From assembly GCA_023387555.1 (NCBI GenBank), contig JAEWHY010000343.1:1-13983 (forward strand): 13,983 nt of DNA, in the 5' to 3' direction. Below are positions 6,148-13,541 of the stretch, piece after piece. A model generated the notes under the pieces. The model was not told the origin of the DNA and ran no database searches. It was given only the letters and a program-made list of their open reading frames with translations. Position 1 is the stretch's first letter; the number at the start of each line of letters is the position of its first letter. Origin of the DNA: Pseudomonadota bacterium (GTDB lineage Bacteria; Pseudomonadota; Alphaproteobacteria; Rhizobiales; Xanthobacteraceae). The position numbers and the translations under genes were made by a program.

Positions 6148-7113
6148 TCACATCTTCAGCAGCCTTTTCGCATTGCCGGACAGGATCTTCACCTTGTCCT
6201 CGTCCGACAGCGGAATGGTATCGACCCAGGCGGTGCCGGGCGGGTTCATCACGAACGGCCAGTCCACTGCGAACAGGATGCGGTCGACGCCCATCTCCAT
6301 CACCGTGCAGAGCAGCGCCGGATTGGAGAAGAAGCCGGACGTGGTGACATAGAAATTCTTGCAGAACACGTCGCGGAAGCTCATCGACTTCTGCCCCGGC
6401 CGCGACAGCGCCTGATCGATGCGCCAGACCAGGAACGGCAGCGTCTCGCCGAGATGGCCGAGAATGATCTTCAGCTTCGGGTGCTCCTGGAACATCCCCG
6501 ACAGAATCATGCGGATTGCGACGGTCGCGGTCTCGACCGTGAAGCCCCAGGCGGCGCGGATCACCATGGGGTATTCCTTGATGTAGTCCTTGTAATAGGC
6601 GTCCATCACCGCGGGGTGCGGGATCGAGGGATGCAGATAGACCGGGACGTCGAGCCGCTCGGCCTCCGCGAAGACCGGACGCAGCGACTTGTCGTCGAGC
6701 CAGACGCCATTGGCGAGGCCGTGGATCATCGCGCCCTTGAAGCCGTTGCCGATGCAGCGTTCGAGTTCGGCGGCGGCGGCCTGCGGATCGGAGGTCGGCA
6801 GCGCGCAAAAGCCGGCGAACCGCGTCGGGTGCCTGGCGATCGCTTCGGCGAGGCGATCGTTGACGCGCTTCGTCAGCGCGATGCCGTCCGGGCCGGTCAG
6901 TTGCTGCGCGGAGGGCGAGCCGTGCGAGATTACCTGCATGTCGATGCCGGCTTCGTCCATCTCGCGGATGCGCAGTTCGCCAAGATCACGCAGCCGCTTC
7001 TCCTGCTCGGGATTATGCGTGGCGCGGCCGATGCCGGCATAGGTCGCCGACAGTTCCTCGTCCCAGTAATGCTCCTCGATGGCGATCACCGGGCAGGCAG
7101 GTTTCCTGAGCAT
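6148..7113 (-). CDS. Amidohydrolase-2 family metal enzyme, probable aromatic acid decarboxylase or hydrolase
   Basis: A 321-residue TIM-barrel protein of the ACMSD/gamma-resorcylate decarboxylase branch. The expected metal ligands are visible: E13 and H15 in IEEHYW, H161 in YLHPSIP, H220 in ILGHLGE and D284 in AVDWPF. Family motifs FYVTTSGFF (254-262) and MGVDRILFAVDWPF (274-287) also fit. Members decarboxylate dihydroxybenzoates, 5-carboxyvanillate or aminocarboxymuconate semialdehyde, and some only hydrolyse ring systems. The substrate cannot be read from sequence. The start at 7113 has TTGGGGGAAAC directly upstream. It is a lone gene; its upstream leader is the unusual structured region at 7245-7595. 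A decarboxylase near an aromatic hydroxylase operon is suggestive, but they are 3 kb apart and not cotranscribed. Confidence 0.88.
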   Translation of the reverse strand: MLRKPACPVIAIEEHYWDEELSATYAGIGRATHNPEQEKRLRDLGELRIREMDEAGIDMQVISHGSPSAQQLTGPDGIALTKRVNDRLAEAIARHPTRFAGFCALPTSDPQAAAAELERCIGNGFKGAMIHGLANGVWLDDKSLRPVFAEAERLDVPVYLHPSIPHPAVMDAYYKDYIKEYPMVIRAAWGFTVETATVAIRMILSGMFQEHPKLKIILGHLGETLPFLVWRIDQALSRPGQKSMSFRDVFCKNFYVTTSGFFSNPALLCTVMEMGVDRILFAVDWPFVMNPPGTAWVDTIPLSDEDKVKILSGNAKRLLKM

Positions 7114-7244
7114 GTTTCCCCCAAGTTGGTTTTGTCGGCGTGTTTAGCACGCAGCGCGCGGCGGAGGGAAAGAAGCAAAGCTTCGCCGGCCCTGTTGTTT
7201 GGACGGCGCGGGCGCGCCGGAGGCGAGGAAGAGAGTGAGGGGAA

Positions 7245-7595
7245 TGATGCGCCGTGAAGCGCAGGGCATTCCTGATACGCCGCGCTCGCCTTGCGACGAA
7301 CACGGCCGCCTCACGGCGCATCACCCGCCTTGGGCTTATCACGCGCGGCAGGCTTCTTTTAGCGGCGTTCTGGTGCGACGCCGGAGCAATCGCACTGACC
7401 CCGGACCCGCGTTTGCGTACCTGCGCCAAGCGGGCGCAGGCCGTACAGCGAGCTCCTCGCGCACGGGTCGTAGTGCCCGTAGAGCGGGGTTCCGAGGCCT
7501 CCCGGGAGCATGGCGGACGAGGCCATACCCGCAGGGCGCTGCACCCCGCTCCATCAACTGGCGTCACCGGTTGACGCCCCTCGTTGAGCGAGGTG
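7245..7595 (-). other. Highly structured non-coding element (candidate large RNA or dispersed repeat)
   Basis: This fills most of the 610-bp gap between the amidohydrolase and DUF4112 genes. Perfect or near-perfect stems occur one after another: 7579-7583/7589-7593 (5 bp), 7560-7566/7572-7578 (7 bp), 7496-7501/7519-7524 (6 bp), an outer 7398-7403/7485-7490 (6 bp) enclosing 7420-7427/7433-7440 (8 bp), 7260-7267/7288-7295 (8 bp with one G-T) and a 13-bp pair 7245-7257/7311-7323. A promoter reads into it on the minus strand. Short open frames exist in several frames but are Arg/Pro/Ala-rich and overlap, so no protein is convincing. I have an impression that similar translated sequence recurs as spurious hypothetical proteins in Bradyrhizobium-type genomes, which would make it a dispersed repeat; this is recollection, not shown here. 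Confidence 0.45.
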
Positions 7596-7600
7596 CAAGT

Positions 7601-7629
7601 AATATGGATTAAATTCCTAGTACTGTCAA
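7601..7629 (-). promoter_or_regulatory. Promoter reading into the structured element
   Basis: On the minus strand a perfect TTGACA (7624-7629), a 17-base spacer and CATATT (7601-7606, four of six) occur in a short AT-rich stretch (7597-7629). The predicted start near 7595 coincides with the beginning of the two adjacent hairpins at 7560-7593. It could also drive the amidohydrolase gene through a leader of about 480 bases. Confidence 0.5.
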
Positions 7630-7723
7630 GGCCTCGGTCGGCCTTGCCCGACGTGACGCGCTGCGAGCAATGCGTCTCGAAAGACGGCGGCGGCCCAGGC
7701 GATGGCGGAGGAAAAAAGCGCCG

Positions 7724-8122
7724 TTACCGTCCCACGCGATCCAGATGCTCGCGCAGGATCCGCACGTTGCGGCGGTTGGCGCGCCACAGCACGTCGAACA
7801 CGTCGCCTGCGACCGGCACCGCGCCGATCAGTCCGTCGACCGCGACGTTGCCCAGCATGCGCGCAAGCACATGCTTCGGCACGCCGAGCCGATGCGCCTC
7901 GTACACGATGTAGAGCGACAGCGCCGTGGTGACGACATCGCCGACGCCCGGCGCAAGACCGATCAGGCTGTCGGCGCCGAACCGGATTTTCGTGAAGGGA
8001 ATCACGAAGCGCGTGTCGAGCAGCGTCGCCAGCCAGTCGATGCGGGCGATGCGCTCGGCACGGGTGGCGGAGCGGCGGGAAAAACGGGCGCTGCGGGCGT
8101 GTGCTGCGAAGCTGGCGTTCAT
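7724..8122 (-). CDS. DUF4112 family protein
   Basis: A 132-residue protein with the DUF4112 signature, whose two halves repeat a G-x-x-PGVGD / G-x-VPVAGD pattern: DSLIGLAPGVGDVVTTALSLYIV at about 51-73 and GNVAVDGLIGAVPVAGDVFDVLWRANRRN at about 90-118. The glycine/proline-aspartate loops with hydrophobic helices suggest membrane association. The N-terminus (1-25) is basic and alanine/serine-rich. No function is established for the family. The start at 8122 has a weak AGG upstream. It is divergent from the membrane protein at 8216 over a 93-bp shared promoter region. Confidence 0.85.
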   Translation of the reverse strand: MNASFAAHARSARFSRRSATRAERIARIDWLATLLDTRFVIPFTKIRFGADSLIGLAPGVGDVVTTALSLYIVYEAHRLGVPKHVLARMLGNVAVDGLIGAVPVAGDVFDVLWRANRRNVRILREHLDRVGR

Positions 8123-8152
8123 GGCGCGCCTGACATGGTGAAGCGCGCAGGG

Positions 8153-8173
8153 ATTGCAAGATCATTGCAAGAT
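8153..8173. repeat. Direct repeat with TTGCAA palindromes in a divergent promoter region
   Basis: ATTGCAAGAT occurs at 8153-8162 and 8164-8173, an 11-base period of about one helical turn. Each copy contains the self-complementary TTGCAA. It lies between two divergent genes (starts at 8122 and 8216), a position suited to a regulator site. No regulator is assigned. Confidence 0.45.
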
Positions 8174-8215
8174 TGGAACTTTCGCGCGGGCGGATGCGAG
8201 GCTAAGCTGAACGCG

Positions 8216-8812
8216 ATGACAGTCAGCGCACCCGCCCGCGACTATCCGCTCTATTTCCGCGATGGCGATGGATTCGTCTGGGCGATCACAACGCGCGGGC
8301 TCCGTCTCGACGACACCGGCCTCACATTTACCAGCGAGCGCGAAACCCGCACCATCCGCTTTGCGGATATCTCCGCGATCCGCCTGCACACGGCCTTCGC
8401 CAAGGCCGGCGAAACGCCGCTCGGCATCTGCCGGATCAAGTTCGGAAACTTTCGCAAACTCAAGGTGTTCAGCGGCGGCCAAGGCCTCACCGCTGACGAG
8501 GAACAGCGCAAGGCCTACCACGCTTTCGTTCGCGACTTTCATCGCGCCATTCCGCCAGCGGATCGCAAACGCATCCTGTTTCAGGGTGGCCTCAGCGACA
8601 CGCCGCATCTCATTGTCAGCACCGCGATGCTTGTCGGGGCAGTAATCTTCGTGGTGCTGCCAATTGTCCTGATCTTCATCGCGCCGAATTTGCACACGCT
8701 TGGCGTCGCCGCTGCCGCTTTCGCCCTGGTCTATGCCGGCGGGAAAAGCTGGCTGCGGAACCGGCCGCGCTCCTATGCCCCCGAGCAGGTTCCGCACGAT
8801 CTGCTGCCGTGA
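8216..8812 (+). CDS. Hypothetical membrane protein with a PH-like N-terminal half
   Basis: A 198-residue protein. Residues 1-110 are soluble and beta-rich (DYPLYFRDGDGFVWAITTRG, then TIRFADISAIRLHT and RIKFGNFRKLKVF), which resembles the bacterial PH-like arrangement in small membrane proteins, though this is a shape judgement only. Two hydrophobic helices follow at about 133-155 and 158-172, then a short basic and acidic tail. No catalytic motif is seen. The start at 8216 is the first ATG that gives this product; the frame is open far upstream but overlaps the antisense DUF4112 gene. The Shine-Dalgarno is weak. The gene is 108 bp upstream of the LexA-box operon on the same strand and could be a separate unit. 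Confidence 0.72.
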   Translation: MTVSAPARDYPLYFRDGDGFVWAITTRGLRLDDTGLTFTSERETRTIRFADISAIRLHTAFAKAGETPLGICRIKFGNFRKLKVFSGGQGLTADEEQRKAYHAFVRDFHRAIPPADRKRILFQGGLSDTPHLIVSTAMLVGAVIFVVLPIVLIFIAPNLHTLGVAAAAFALVYAGGKSWLRNRPRSYAPEQVPHDLLP

Positions 8813-8875
8813 TGGAACCAAGACCTTGCTTTACCAAGAGTTCCAGCTTGCGCTGCTCTGTGCTGCAGCGCTAAA

Positions 8876-8890
8876 GAACAAAGCAAGAAC
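8876..8890 (+). promoter_or_regulatory. LexA (SOS) box, alphaproteobacterial type
   Basis: GAAC-AAAGCAA-GAAC at 8876-8890 is an exact match to the GAAC-N7-GAAC direct repeat bound by LexA in Rhizobiales and related alphaproteobacteria. It lies 31 bases before the ATG of the radical SAM gene and no other gene start is close on this strand. A convincing -35/-10 pair was not found, but the site would cover the promoter or transcription start. Confidence 0.75.
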
Positions 8891-8920
8891 TATTGGGCCG
8901 TTCACGCGTTGCACCAGACC

Positions 8921-10159
8921 ATGCCGCTGACACTCGAGCAGAAACTGGAAATCCTCGCCGACGCCGCGAAATACGACGCATCCTGCGCGTCGTCCGGCGG
9001 CGCGAAACGCAACGCCCGCAATGGCGGGATCGGCTCGGTGACCGGCGCCGGCATCTGTCACGCCTATACGCCGGACGGACGCTGCGTGTCGCTCTTGAAG
9101 ATCCTGCTGACCAATTTCTGCATCTATGACTGCGCCTATTGCGTCAGCCGCAGGTCGAGCAATGTGCGGCGCGCGCGCTTCACGGTCGATGAGGTCGTGA
9201 AGCTCACGCTCGACCTGTACCGGCGCAACTGTATCGAGGGGCTGTTCCTGTCGTCCGGGATCGCGCGTTCGGAGGACGATACGCTGGCCGACCTCGTGCG
9301 CGTGGCGCGCGCGCTGCGCGAGGAGCACGGTTTTCGCGGCTACATCCATCTCAAGACCATTCCGGGCGCGAGCGAGGACTTGATCGCGCAGGCCGGCCGC
9401 TATGCCGACCGGCTGTCGATGAACGTGGAACTGCCGACCGACAGCGGCTTGCAGGATTTCGCGCCCGAGAAGAGTGCGGCCAGCATCCGCAAGGGACTTG
9501 CGGCCACGCGGCTGCGGATCGAGACGGCGAAAGACAGCCGCACGCGTCCGGCCGGCAAGGCGAGACCGCCGCGCTTTGCGCCGGCCGGGCAATCCACCCA
9601 GATCATCGTCGGGGCGGACGCGACCACCGACCAGACGATCCTTGGCGCAACCACGACGCTCTATTCATCCTATGCGCTGAAGCGGGTTTATTACTCTGCC
9701 TTCTCACCCACCGGCCATCCCTCGCGGAAGCTTGCCGCGCGGCCCGCCCCGCTGATGCGCGAGCACCGGCTCTATCAGGCTGACTGGATGCTGCGCTTTT
9801 ACGGCTTCGATCTTCCGGAGATCGGCAGCGCGATGAGCGGCGGCATGCTCGATCTCGAGATCGACCCGAAGCTCGCCTACGCACTGGCGCATCGCGAGCG
9901 CTTTCCCGTGGACGTCAATGCGGCCGACCGCGAGACCCTGCTGCGCGTGCCGGGCTTTGGCACCCGCGCCGTCGATCGCATTCTCGCGTCGCGGCGCTCC
10001 GGCGCGCTGCGATATGACGACGTAGCGCGCATCGCCGGCGCGATGGTGCGGGCCCGCGAATTCATCGTGACCCCGGACCATCGCCCGCGCGCGCTCGATG
10101 GCGCGCACCTGCGCGAGCGCTTCGTGCGCGCGCCGAAGCAACTATCACTGTTCGGATAA
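8921..10159 (+). CDS. Radical SAM protein linked to UdgX (putative DNA repair/modification)
   Basis: A 412-residue protein of the family known as putative DNA modification/repair radical SAM protein (TIGR03916). The CxxxCxxC cluster motif CIYDCAYC is at 67-74 and should bind a SAM-activating 4Fe-4S centre. Further cysteines at 22, 46 and 55 surround a GICHAYTPDGRC block. The C-terminus holds a helix-hairpin-helix (DVNAADRETLLRVPGFGTRAV, about 329-349), similar to DNA-binding modules in repair proteins. The reaction and substrate are unknown. I chose the ATG at 8921; a TTG at 8909 would add four residues and neither has a clear ribosome site. It is preceded by the LexA box and followed after three bases by the UdgX fusion gene, so the two are almost certainly cotranscribed and coupled. 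Confidence 0.9.
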   Translation: MPLTLEQKLEILADAAKYDASCASSGGAKRNARNGGIGSVTGAGICHAYTPDGRCVSLLKILLTNFCIYDCAYCVSRRSSNVRRARFTVDEVVKLTLDLYRRNCIEGLFLSSGIARSEDDTLADLVRVARALREEHGFRGYIHLKTIPGASEDLIAQAGRYADRLSMNVELPTDSGLQDFAPEKSAASIRKGLAATRLRIETAKDSRTRPAGKARPPRFAPAGQSTQIIVGADATTDQTILGATTTLYSSYALKRVYYSAFSPTGHPSRKLAARPAPLMREHRLYQADWMLRFYGFDLPEIGSAMSGGMLDLEIDPKLAYALAHRERFPVDVNAADRETLLRVPGFGTRAVDRILASRRSGALRYDDVARIAGAMVRAREFIVTPDHRPRALDGAHLRERFVRAPKQLSLFG

Positions 10160-10162
10160 CGC

Positions 10163-11623
10163 ATGTTCGCCGTTGCGCTCGACCATGACGCCGACGAGGC
10201 CGCGTTTCGCGCGGTCGCGAAACTGTGCATGGCGCATGCGCTTCCACCCGCAAGCATTGCCTTCGTCTCCCCGGACGAGCCGACGCTGCTGCCGCAGCTC
10301 CCCGACGATACCCATGAGGACATCGCGATCAGCGTGCCGCGCAGCTTTGCCGCACTGATGCACGACGCGATCTGCCACAGCGCGCCCGACCGCTTCGCCC
10401 TGCTCTACGATGTGCTCTGGCGCATTTGCGGCGGCGAGCGCGATCTTGCCGAACGCGCCAGCGACCCGCTTGTCGCGCGGCTGATCGACTATGCTCATGC
10501 GGTGCACCGCGACATCCACAAGATGCACGCGTTTCTGCGCTTTCGCGAACGCCAGGTCGAAGGCCGCACGGTCTACACCGCATGGTTCGAGCCGCATCAT
10601 CATATCCTGCGGCGCGCTGTGCCATTCTTCGTCGACCGCTTCAGCAACATGGATTTCCTGATTGCAACGCCGCGCGGAACAGCGATCTGGCAGGACCGCA
10701 CGCTCAGCTTCAATCCCCCGGCGGAGCGATCGGCCGACGATGCGCGAGACGAGGTGCTCGACGGCCTCTGGCTCACCTATTACCGCACGACCTTCAATCC
10801 GGCGCGCCTGCGGCTCAAGTCGATGGTCAACCACATGCCGCGCGATTACTGGAACAACATGCCCGAAACCGCGCTTATTCCGGAGATGGTGACGGATGCG
10901 GCACATCGCGTTTCCGGGATGATGGACATGAGAGCCGATCAGCCAAAACTGTTCGCGGAGCGGATCGCCGGCCGCATGGCGAAGGGCAAGGCGCAGGTCG
11001 ACGATCCAGAGGAGCATGCCGAGGGCAGCCTGAGCGCCATGCGCCGCGAGGCGGAAAGCTGCACGCGATGCCCGCTTTTCAGGAACGCGACGCAAACGGT
11101 GTTCGGCGAGGGGCCGCGCAACGCGCCGGTGGTGTTCGTCGGCGAGCAGCCCGGCGATCAGGAAGACCTCGCCGGCCAGCCTTTTGTCGGACCCGCCGGG
11201 CGTCTGTTCAATCGCGCGCTGGCGGATGCCGGCCTCGACCGCAGCCGCGCCTATGTCACCAATGCGGTGAAGCATTTCAAATACGAGCCGCGCGGCAAGC
11301 GGCGCATCCACAAGAAGCCGAACGCGGGCGAAGTCCACGCCTGCCGCTGGTGGCTCGACGGCGAGATCGCCGCGATCAAGCCGACACTTGTGGTGGCGCT
11401 TGGTGCGACCGCCGCCCAGGCGCTGACCCACCGCGCGGTATCGGTCACGAAGGTGCGCGGGCCTTATGATTTCGCGGGCCAGAGCGGGTTCATCACCGTC
11501 CACCCGTCCTACCTCCTTCGCCTGACGCGAGAACCCGGCGACGAGACGGCAAAGCGCGAATATCAAGCGTTCGTGCGCGACCTCAAGACGGTCGGCGAAC
11601 TCGCACCCGCCATCCGCGCCTGA
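10163..11623 (+). CDS. udgX: TIGR03915-type domain fused to UdgX uracil-DNA glycosylase-like domain
   Basis: A 486-residue fusion. Residues 1-255 match the TIGR03915 family (probable DNA metabolism protein), with VYTAWFEPHHHILRRAVPFFVDRF at 137-160. Residues 288-486 are UdgX, an iron-sulphur member of the uracil-DNA glycosylase superfamily: CTRCPLF (300-306), the water/substrate motif GEQPGDQEDLAG (327-338), the R-loop KRRIHKKP (379-386) and HPSYLLR (447-453). In mycobacterial UdgX the histidine of KRRIH forms a covalent bond with the abasic sugar after uracil removal; His383 corresponds. Cysteines 300, 303 and 394 fit the cluster, while the fourth family-4 position (KCRPP) reads KHFK with His371. 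The start lies three bases after the radical SAM stop. Expected role: uracil or deaminated-base repair under SOS control. Confidence 0.93.
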   Translation: MFAVALDHDADEAAFRAVAKLCMAHALPPASIAFVSPDEPTLLPQLPDDTHEDIAISVPRSFAALMHDAICHSAPDRFALLYDVLWRICGGERDLAERASDPLVARLIDYAHAVHRDIHKMHAFLRFRERQVEGRTVYTAWFEPHHHILRRAVPFFVDRFSNMDFLIATPRGTAIWQDRTLSFNPPAERSADDARDEVLDGLWLTYYRTTFNPARLRLKSMVNHMPRDYWNNMPETALIPEMVTDAAHRVSGMMDMRADQPKLFAERIAGRMAKGKAQVDDPEEHAEGSLSAMRREAESCTRCPLFRNATQTVFGEGPRNAPVVFVGEQPGDQEDLAGQPFVGPAGRLFNRALADAGLDRSRAYVTNAVKHFKYEPRGKRRIHKKPNAGEVHACRWWLDGEIAAIKPTLVVALGATAAQALTHRAVSVTKVRGPYDFAGQSGFITVHPSYLLRLTREPGDETAKREYQAFVRDLKTVGELAPAIRA

Positions 11624-12511
11624 TTACAGCGAGAGCACGGTCAACGCGCCGGGCTGCATTTCGTAGCGGAGCGGAATATGTTCGCGGCGCAATTCCCCGT
11701 CGGTCGCAGCGAAAGTGCGGCGGCGCGTCCGTCCGATCGCGACCTGGCGCGCGGAGATGGTGCGGATGCCGTCGGTGTCGTCGTCGTTGCGCCAGGTGCC
11801 GGTGAGGAGGTTGGCGCTCGCCTTGAGCTTGGAGAGCGCGCCGGCATGTTCGGCGATGTGAATTTCGAGGACGCCTTCGTCGAGCGACGGGCGGCGCCAG
11901 TCCGGCGCGAAGCGATTGTTGGTGACCAGCACCGCCAGCGCCTCTACCTGTTCACGCCTGTCGTCGGCGCGGATATCGAGCTTGAACGGATAGGTTCGCC
12001 GCAGCGCGCGGAGCGCCGCGATGCCGACGCCGATCAGCCGCCCGAGCTTGTGACCCCGCACCTCTTCGCGCGCGCGCGCCATCTCGCTGAAGAATCCGAG
12101 ACCGGACAGCGAATGAAACGAGCGGCCGTTGACGCGGGCGAGGTCGACCTTGCGCGGCCGCGCATCGCCGATCGCCTCGATCGCCTCCTCGATATTGGCC
12201 GGCATCCGAAGGTCGCGGGCGAACAGATTCATGGTGCCGAACGGCAGCACGCCGAGCGTCTTGGAGGTACCGGCAAGCGCGTTCGCCGCACAGTTCACCG
12301 AGCCATCGCCGCCACCGACGATCAGCGTGGAAATCTCGCTGCGTGCCGCCCGTTCGATTTCGGCCCTGAGATAGCTTGGCCGCACCAGCCGGATCTTCAC
12401 GTCGGCCGAGCGCTCCTTGAGCGAGGATGCGAGCGCATCGCGGATGCGCTCGGCGCCGGCGTCGATCACGGCTCCGGCCCGCGCGTTCAGAAGGACCAGG
12501 GTATCGGCCAT
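11624..12511 (-). CDS. Diacylglycerol kinase/YegS-like lipid kinase
   Basis: A 295-residue cytosolic or membrane-peripheral lipid kinase that would transfer phosphate from ATP to a diacylglycerol-like or sphingoid lipid. The catalytic motifs are in order: NARAG (9-13), GGGDGS (66-71), PFGTMNLFARDL (90-101), SGLGFFSEMAR (136-146), DEG (211-213) and the C-terminal ATDGE (269-273), typical for a DAGK catalytic domain with its beta-sandwich second domain. The start at 12511 was chosen because the family usually begins just before the first strand (MADTLVLLN); a longer frame to 12556 adds unlikely residues. Its stop codon is immediately adjacent to the stop of the UdgX gene coming from the other side, leaving no intergenic base. 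Confidence 0.9.
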   Translation of the reverse strand: MADTLVLLNARAGAVIDAGAERIRDALASSLKERSADVKIRLVRPSYLRAEIERAARSEISTLIVGGGDGSVNCAANALAGTSKTLGVLPFGTMNLFARDLRMPANIEEAIEAIGDARPRKVDLARVNGRSFHSLSGLGFFSEMARAREEVRGHKLGRLIGVGIAALRALRRTYPFKLDIRADDRREQVEALAVLVTNNRFAPDWRRPSLDEGVLEIHIAEHAGALSKLKASANLLTGTWRNDDDTDGIRTISARQVAIGRTRRRTFAATDGELRREHIPLRYEMQPGALTVLSL

Positions 12512-12598
12512 TCCATCAGACCCAATGTGAGGCGGGGACAAGCCGACTCGATGCATCCAAAACGACGGCCCTGCTAACGCGCGAGGATCAAATTCGTT

Positions 12599-13009
12599 TC
12601 AGGCGAGTTCGGTATCCCGAGGGATGGGCCGGGGCCGGCCATTCTCGTCGATGGCGACGAAGGTGAAATTCCCGTCGGTGACCTTTTCATGATGGTGCGT
12701 CATGAAGCGGCGCGCCCAGGCCTCGATATGGATTTTCATCGAGGTCCGGCCGACCTTCTCGACGTCCGTATAGACTTCCAGCACGTCGCCGACCCGGACC
12801 GGGCGGATGAAGGTCATCGCCTCGATCGCGATGGTGACGACGCGGCCCTTGGCACGCTCGACCGAGGCAATGCCGCCGGCCTGGTCCATGCGCGCCAGAA
12901 CCCAGCCGCCGAAGATATCGCCGTTGGCGTTGGTATCCGCGGGCATGGCGATGATGCGGACGGTGAGCGCGCCGCGCGGCCTGCCGTCGGTTGTCGTCTC
13001 ACCAGCCAT
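12599..13009 (-). CDS. YciA-type hotdog acyl-CoA thioesterase
   Basis: A 136-residue hotdog-fold protein, the normal length for the YciA/BACH group, which hydrolyses acyl-CoA to free acid and CoA in the cytosol. Diagnostic blocks are PADTNANGDIFGGWVLARMDQ (about 23-43, including the catalytic Asn/Asp-containing segment), VVTIAIEAMTFIRPVRVGDV (about 57-76) and GRTSMKIHIEAW (about 86-97). The start at 13009 is consistent with family length; an upstream extension to 13123 gives no family-like residues. It is 87 bp upstream of the lipid kinase start on the same strand and the two could be cotranscribed. The chain-length preference is unknown. Confidence 0.92.
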   Translation of the reverse strand: MAGETTTDGRPRGALTVRIIAMPADTNANGDIFGGWVLARMDQAGGIASVERAKGRVVTIAIEAMTFIRPVRVGDVLEVYTDVEKVGRTSMKIHIEAWARRFMTHHHEKVTDGNFTFVAIDENGRPRPIPRDTELA

Positions 13010-13125
13010 GAATCGAGGTCCGCCCTTGTGCTGCCACCATGCCTGTATGCAATGCTTCGGCGTTTGACGCCAAGACGGTTTTGGCGGCAGGACGCCGCCG
13101 GATGCATCTCGAACCTTGGTCATCC

Positions 13126-13485
13126 ATGTCCGGATCCCGTCTCTTACCGCGCGACCCGCTTCACCGGCTTCTCCTGGTGAACCTTGCGGCCGGCATGGCC
13201 GCGGCGCTGCTCCTGCTGGGCGGACTGCTTCTGCTCAATCCCGCGAACCTGCGCGATCTCGTGCTGTCGGATCGCTCGCCCGAGACCGCGCTGGCGTTGC
13301 TGCTGTTCGGCTTCGTCATCACCTTCGGCAGCGCCGCCATGGGCACCGCGATCATGACCATCGGCAGGGATCGCCAGCCGCCGGCGGGCGGCCAGCGTGC
13401 TGACCTGCCGACGACCGCGATACCGGCAACGGAGCCGGCCTCATGGCGATCACGCAAGGCATCGGCGGAACCAGGGCCCCTGTAG
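13126..13485 (+). CDS. Small two-helix membrane protein, hypothetical
   Basis: A 119-residue protein with two clear transmembrane helices, about 16-36 (LLLVNLAAGMAAALLLLGGL) and about 57-77 (ALALLLFGFVITFGSAAMG). They are joined by a short charged loop (NLRDLVLSDRSPET) and followed by an Arg/Pro-rich tail that looks disordered. I believe similar small proteins are widespread in Bradyrhizobium-type genomes, without a function. The start is uncertain: ATG at 13126 gives SGSRLLPRDPLHRLLLVN, and upstream ATGs at 13102 and 13039 are in frame. No good ribosome site favours one. It is divergent from the thioesterase gene. Confidence 0.72.
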   Translation: MSGSRLLPRDPLHRLLLVNLAAGMAAALLLLGGLLLLNPANLRDLVLSDRSPETALALLLFGFVITFGSAAMGTAIMTIGRDRQPPAGGQRADLPTTAIPATEPASWRSRKASAEPGPL

Positions 13486-13541
13486 CGCCATTGTTCGTTC
13501 TGTCAGGCCGCAATTGGGCCGCAGATCGAAGGGATGGCAAG

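Noticed and set aside
7199..7612. Overlapping short frames on both strands in the gap (137, 106, 72 and 61 codons)
   Set aside because: All are Arg/Pro/Ala-rich, overlap each other and follow the self-complementary stems; there is no ribosome site or known domain, so the region is better explained as non-coding.
10145..11566. Minus-strand open frame of about 473 codons
   Set aside because: It is antisense to the UdgX fusion gene, whose motifs are complete; no domain is seen in the antisense product.
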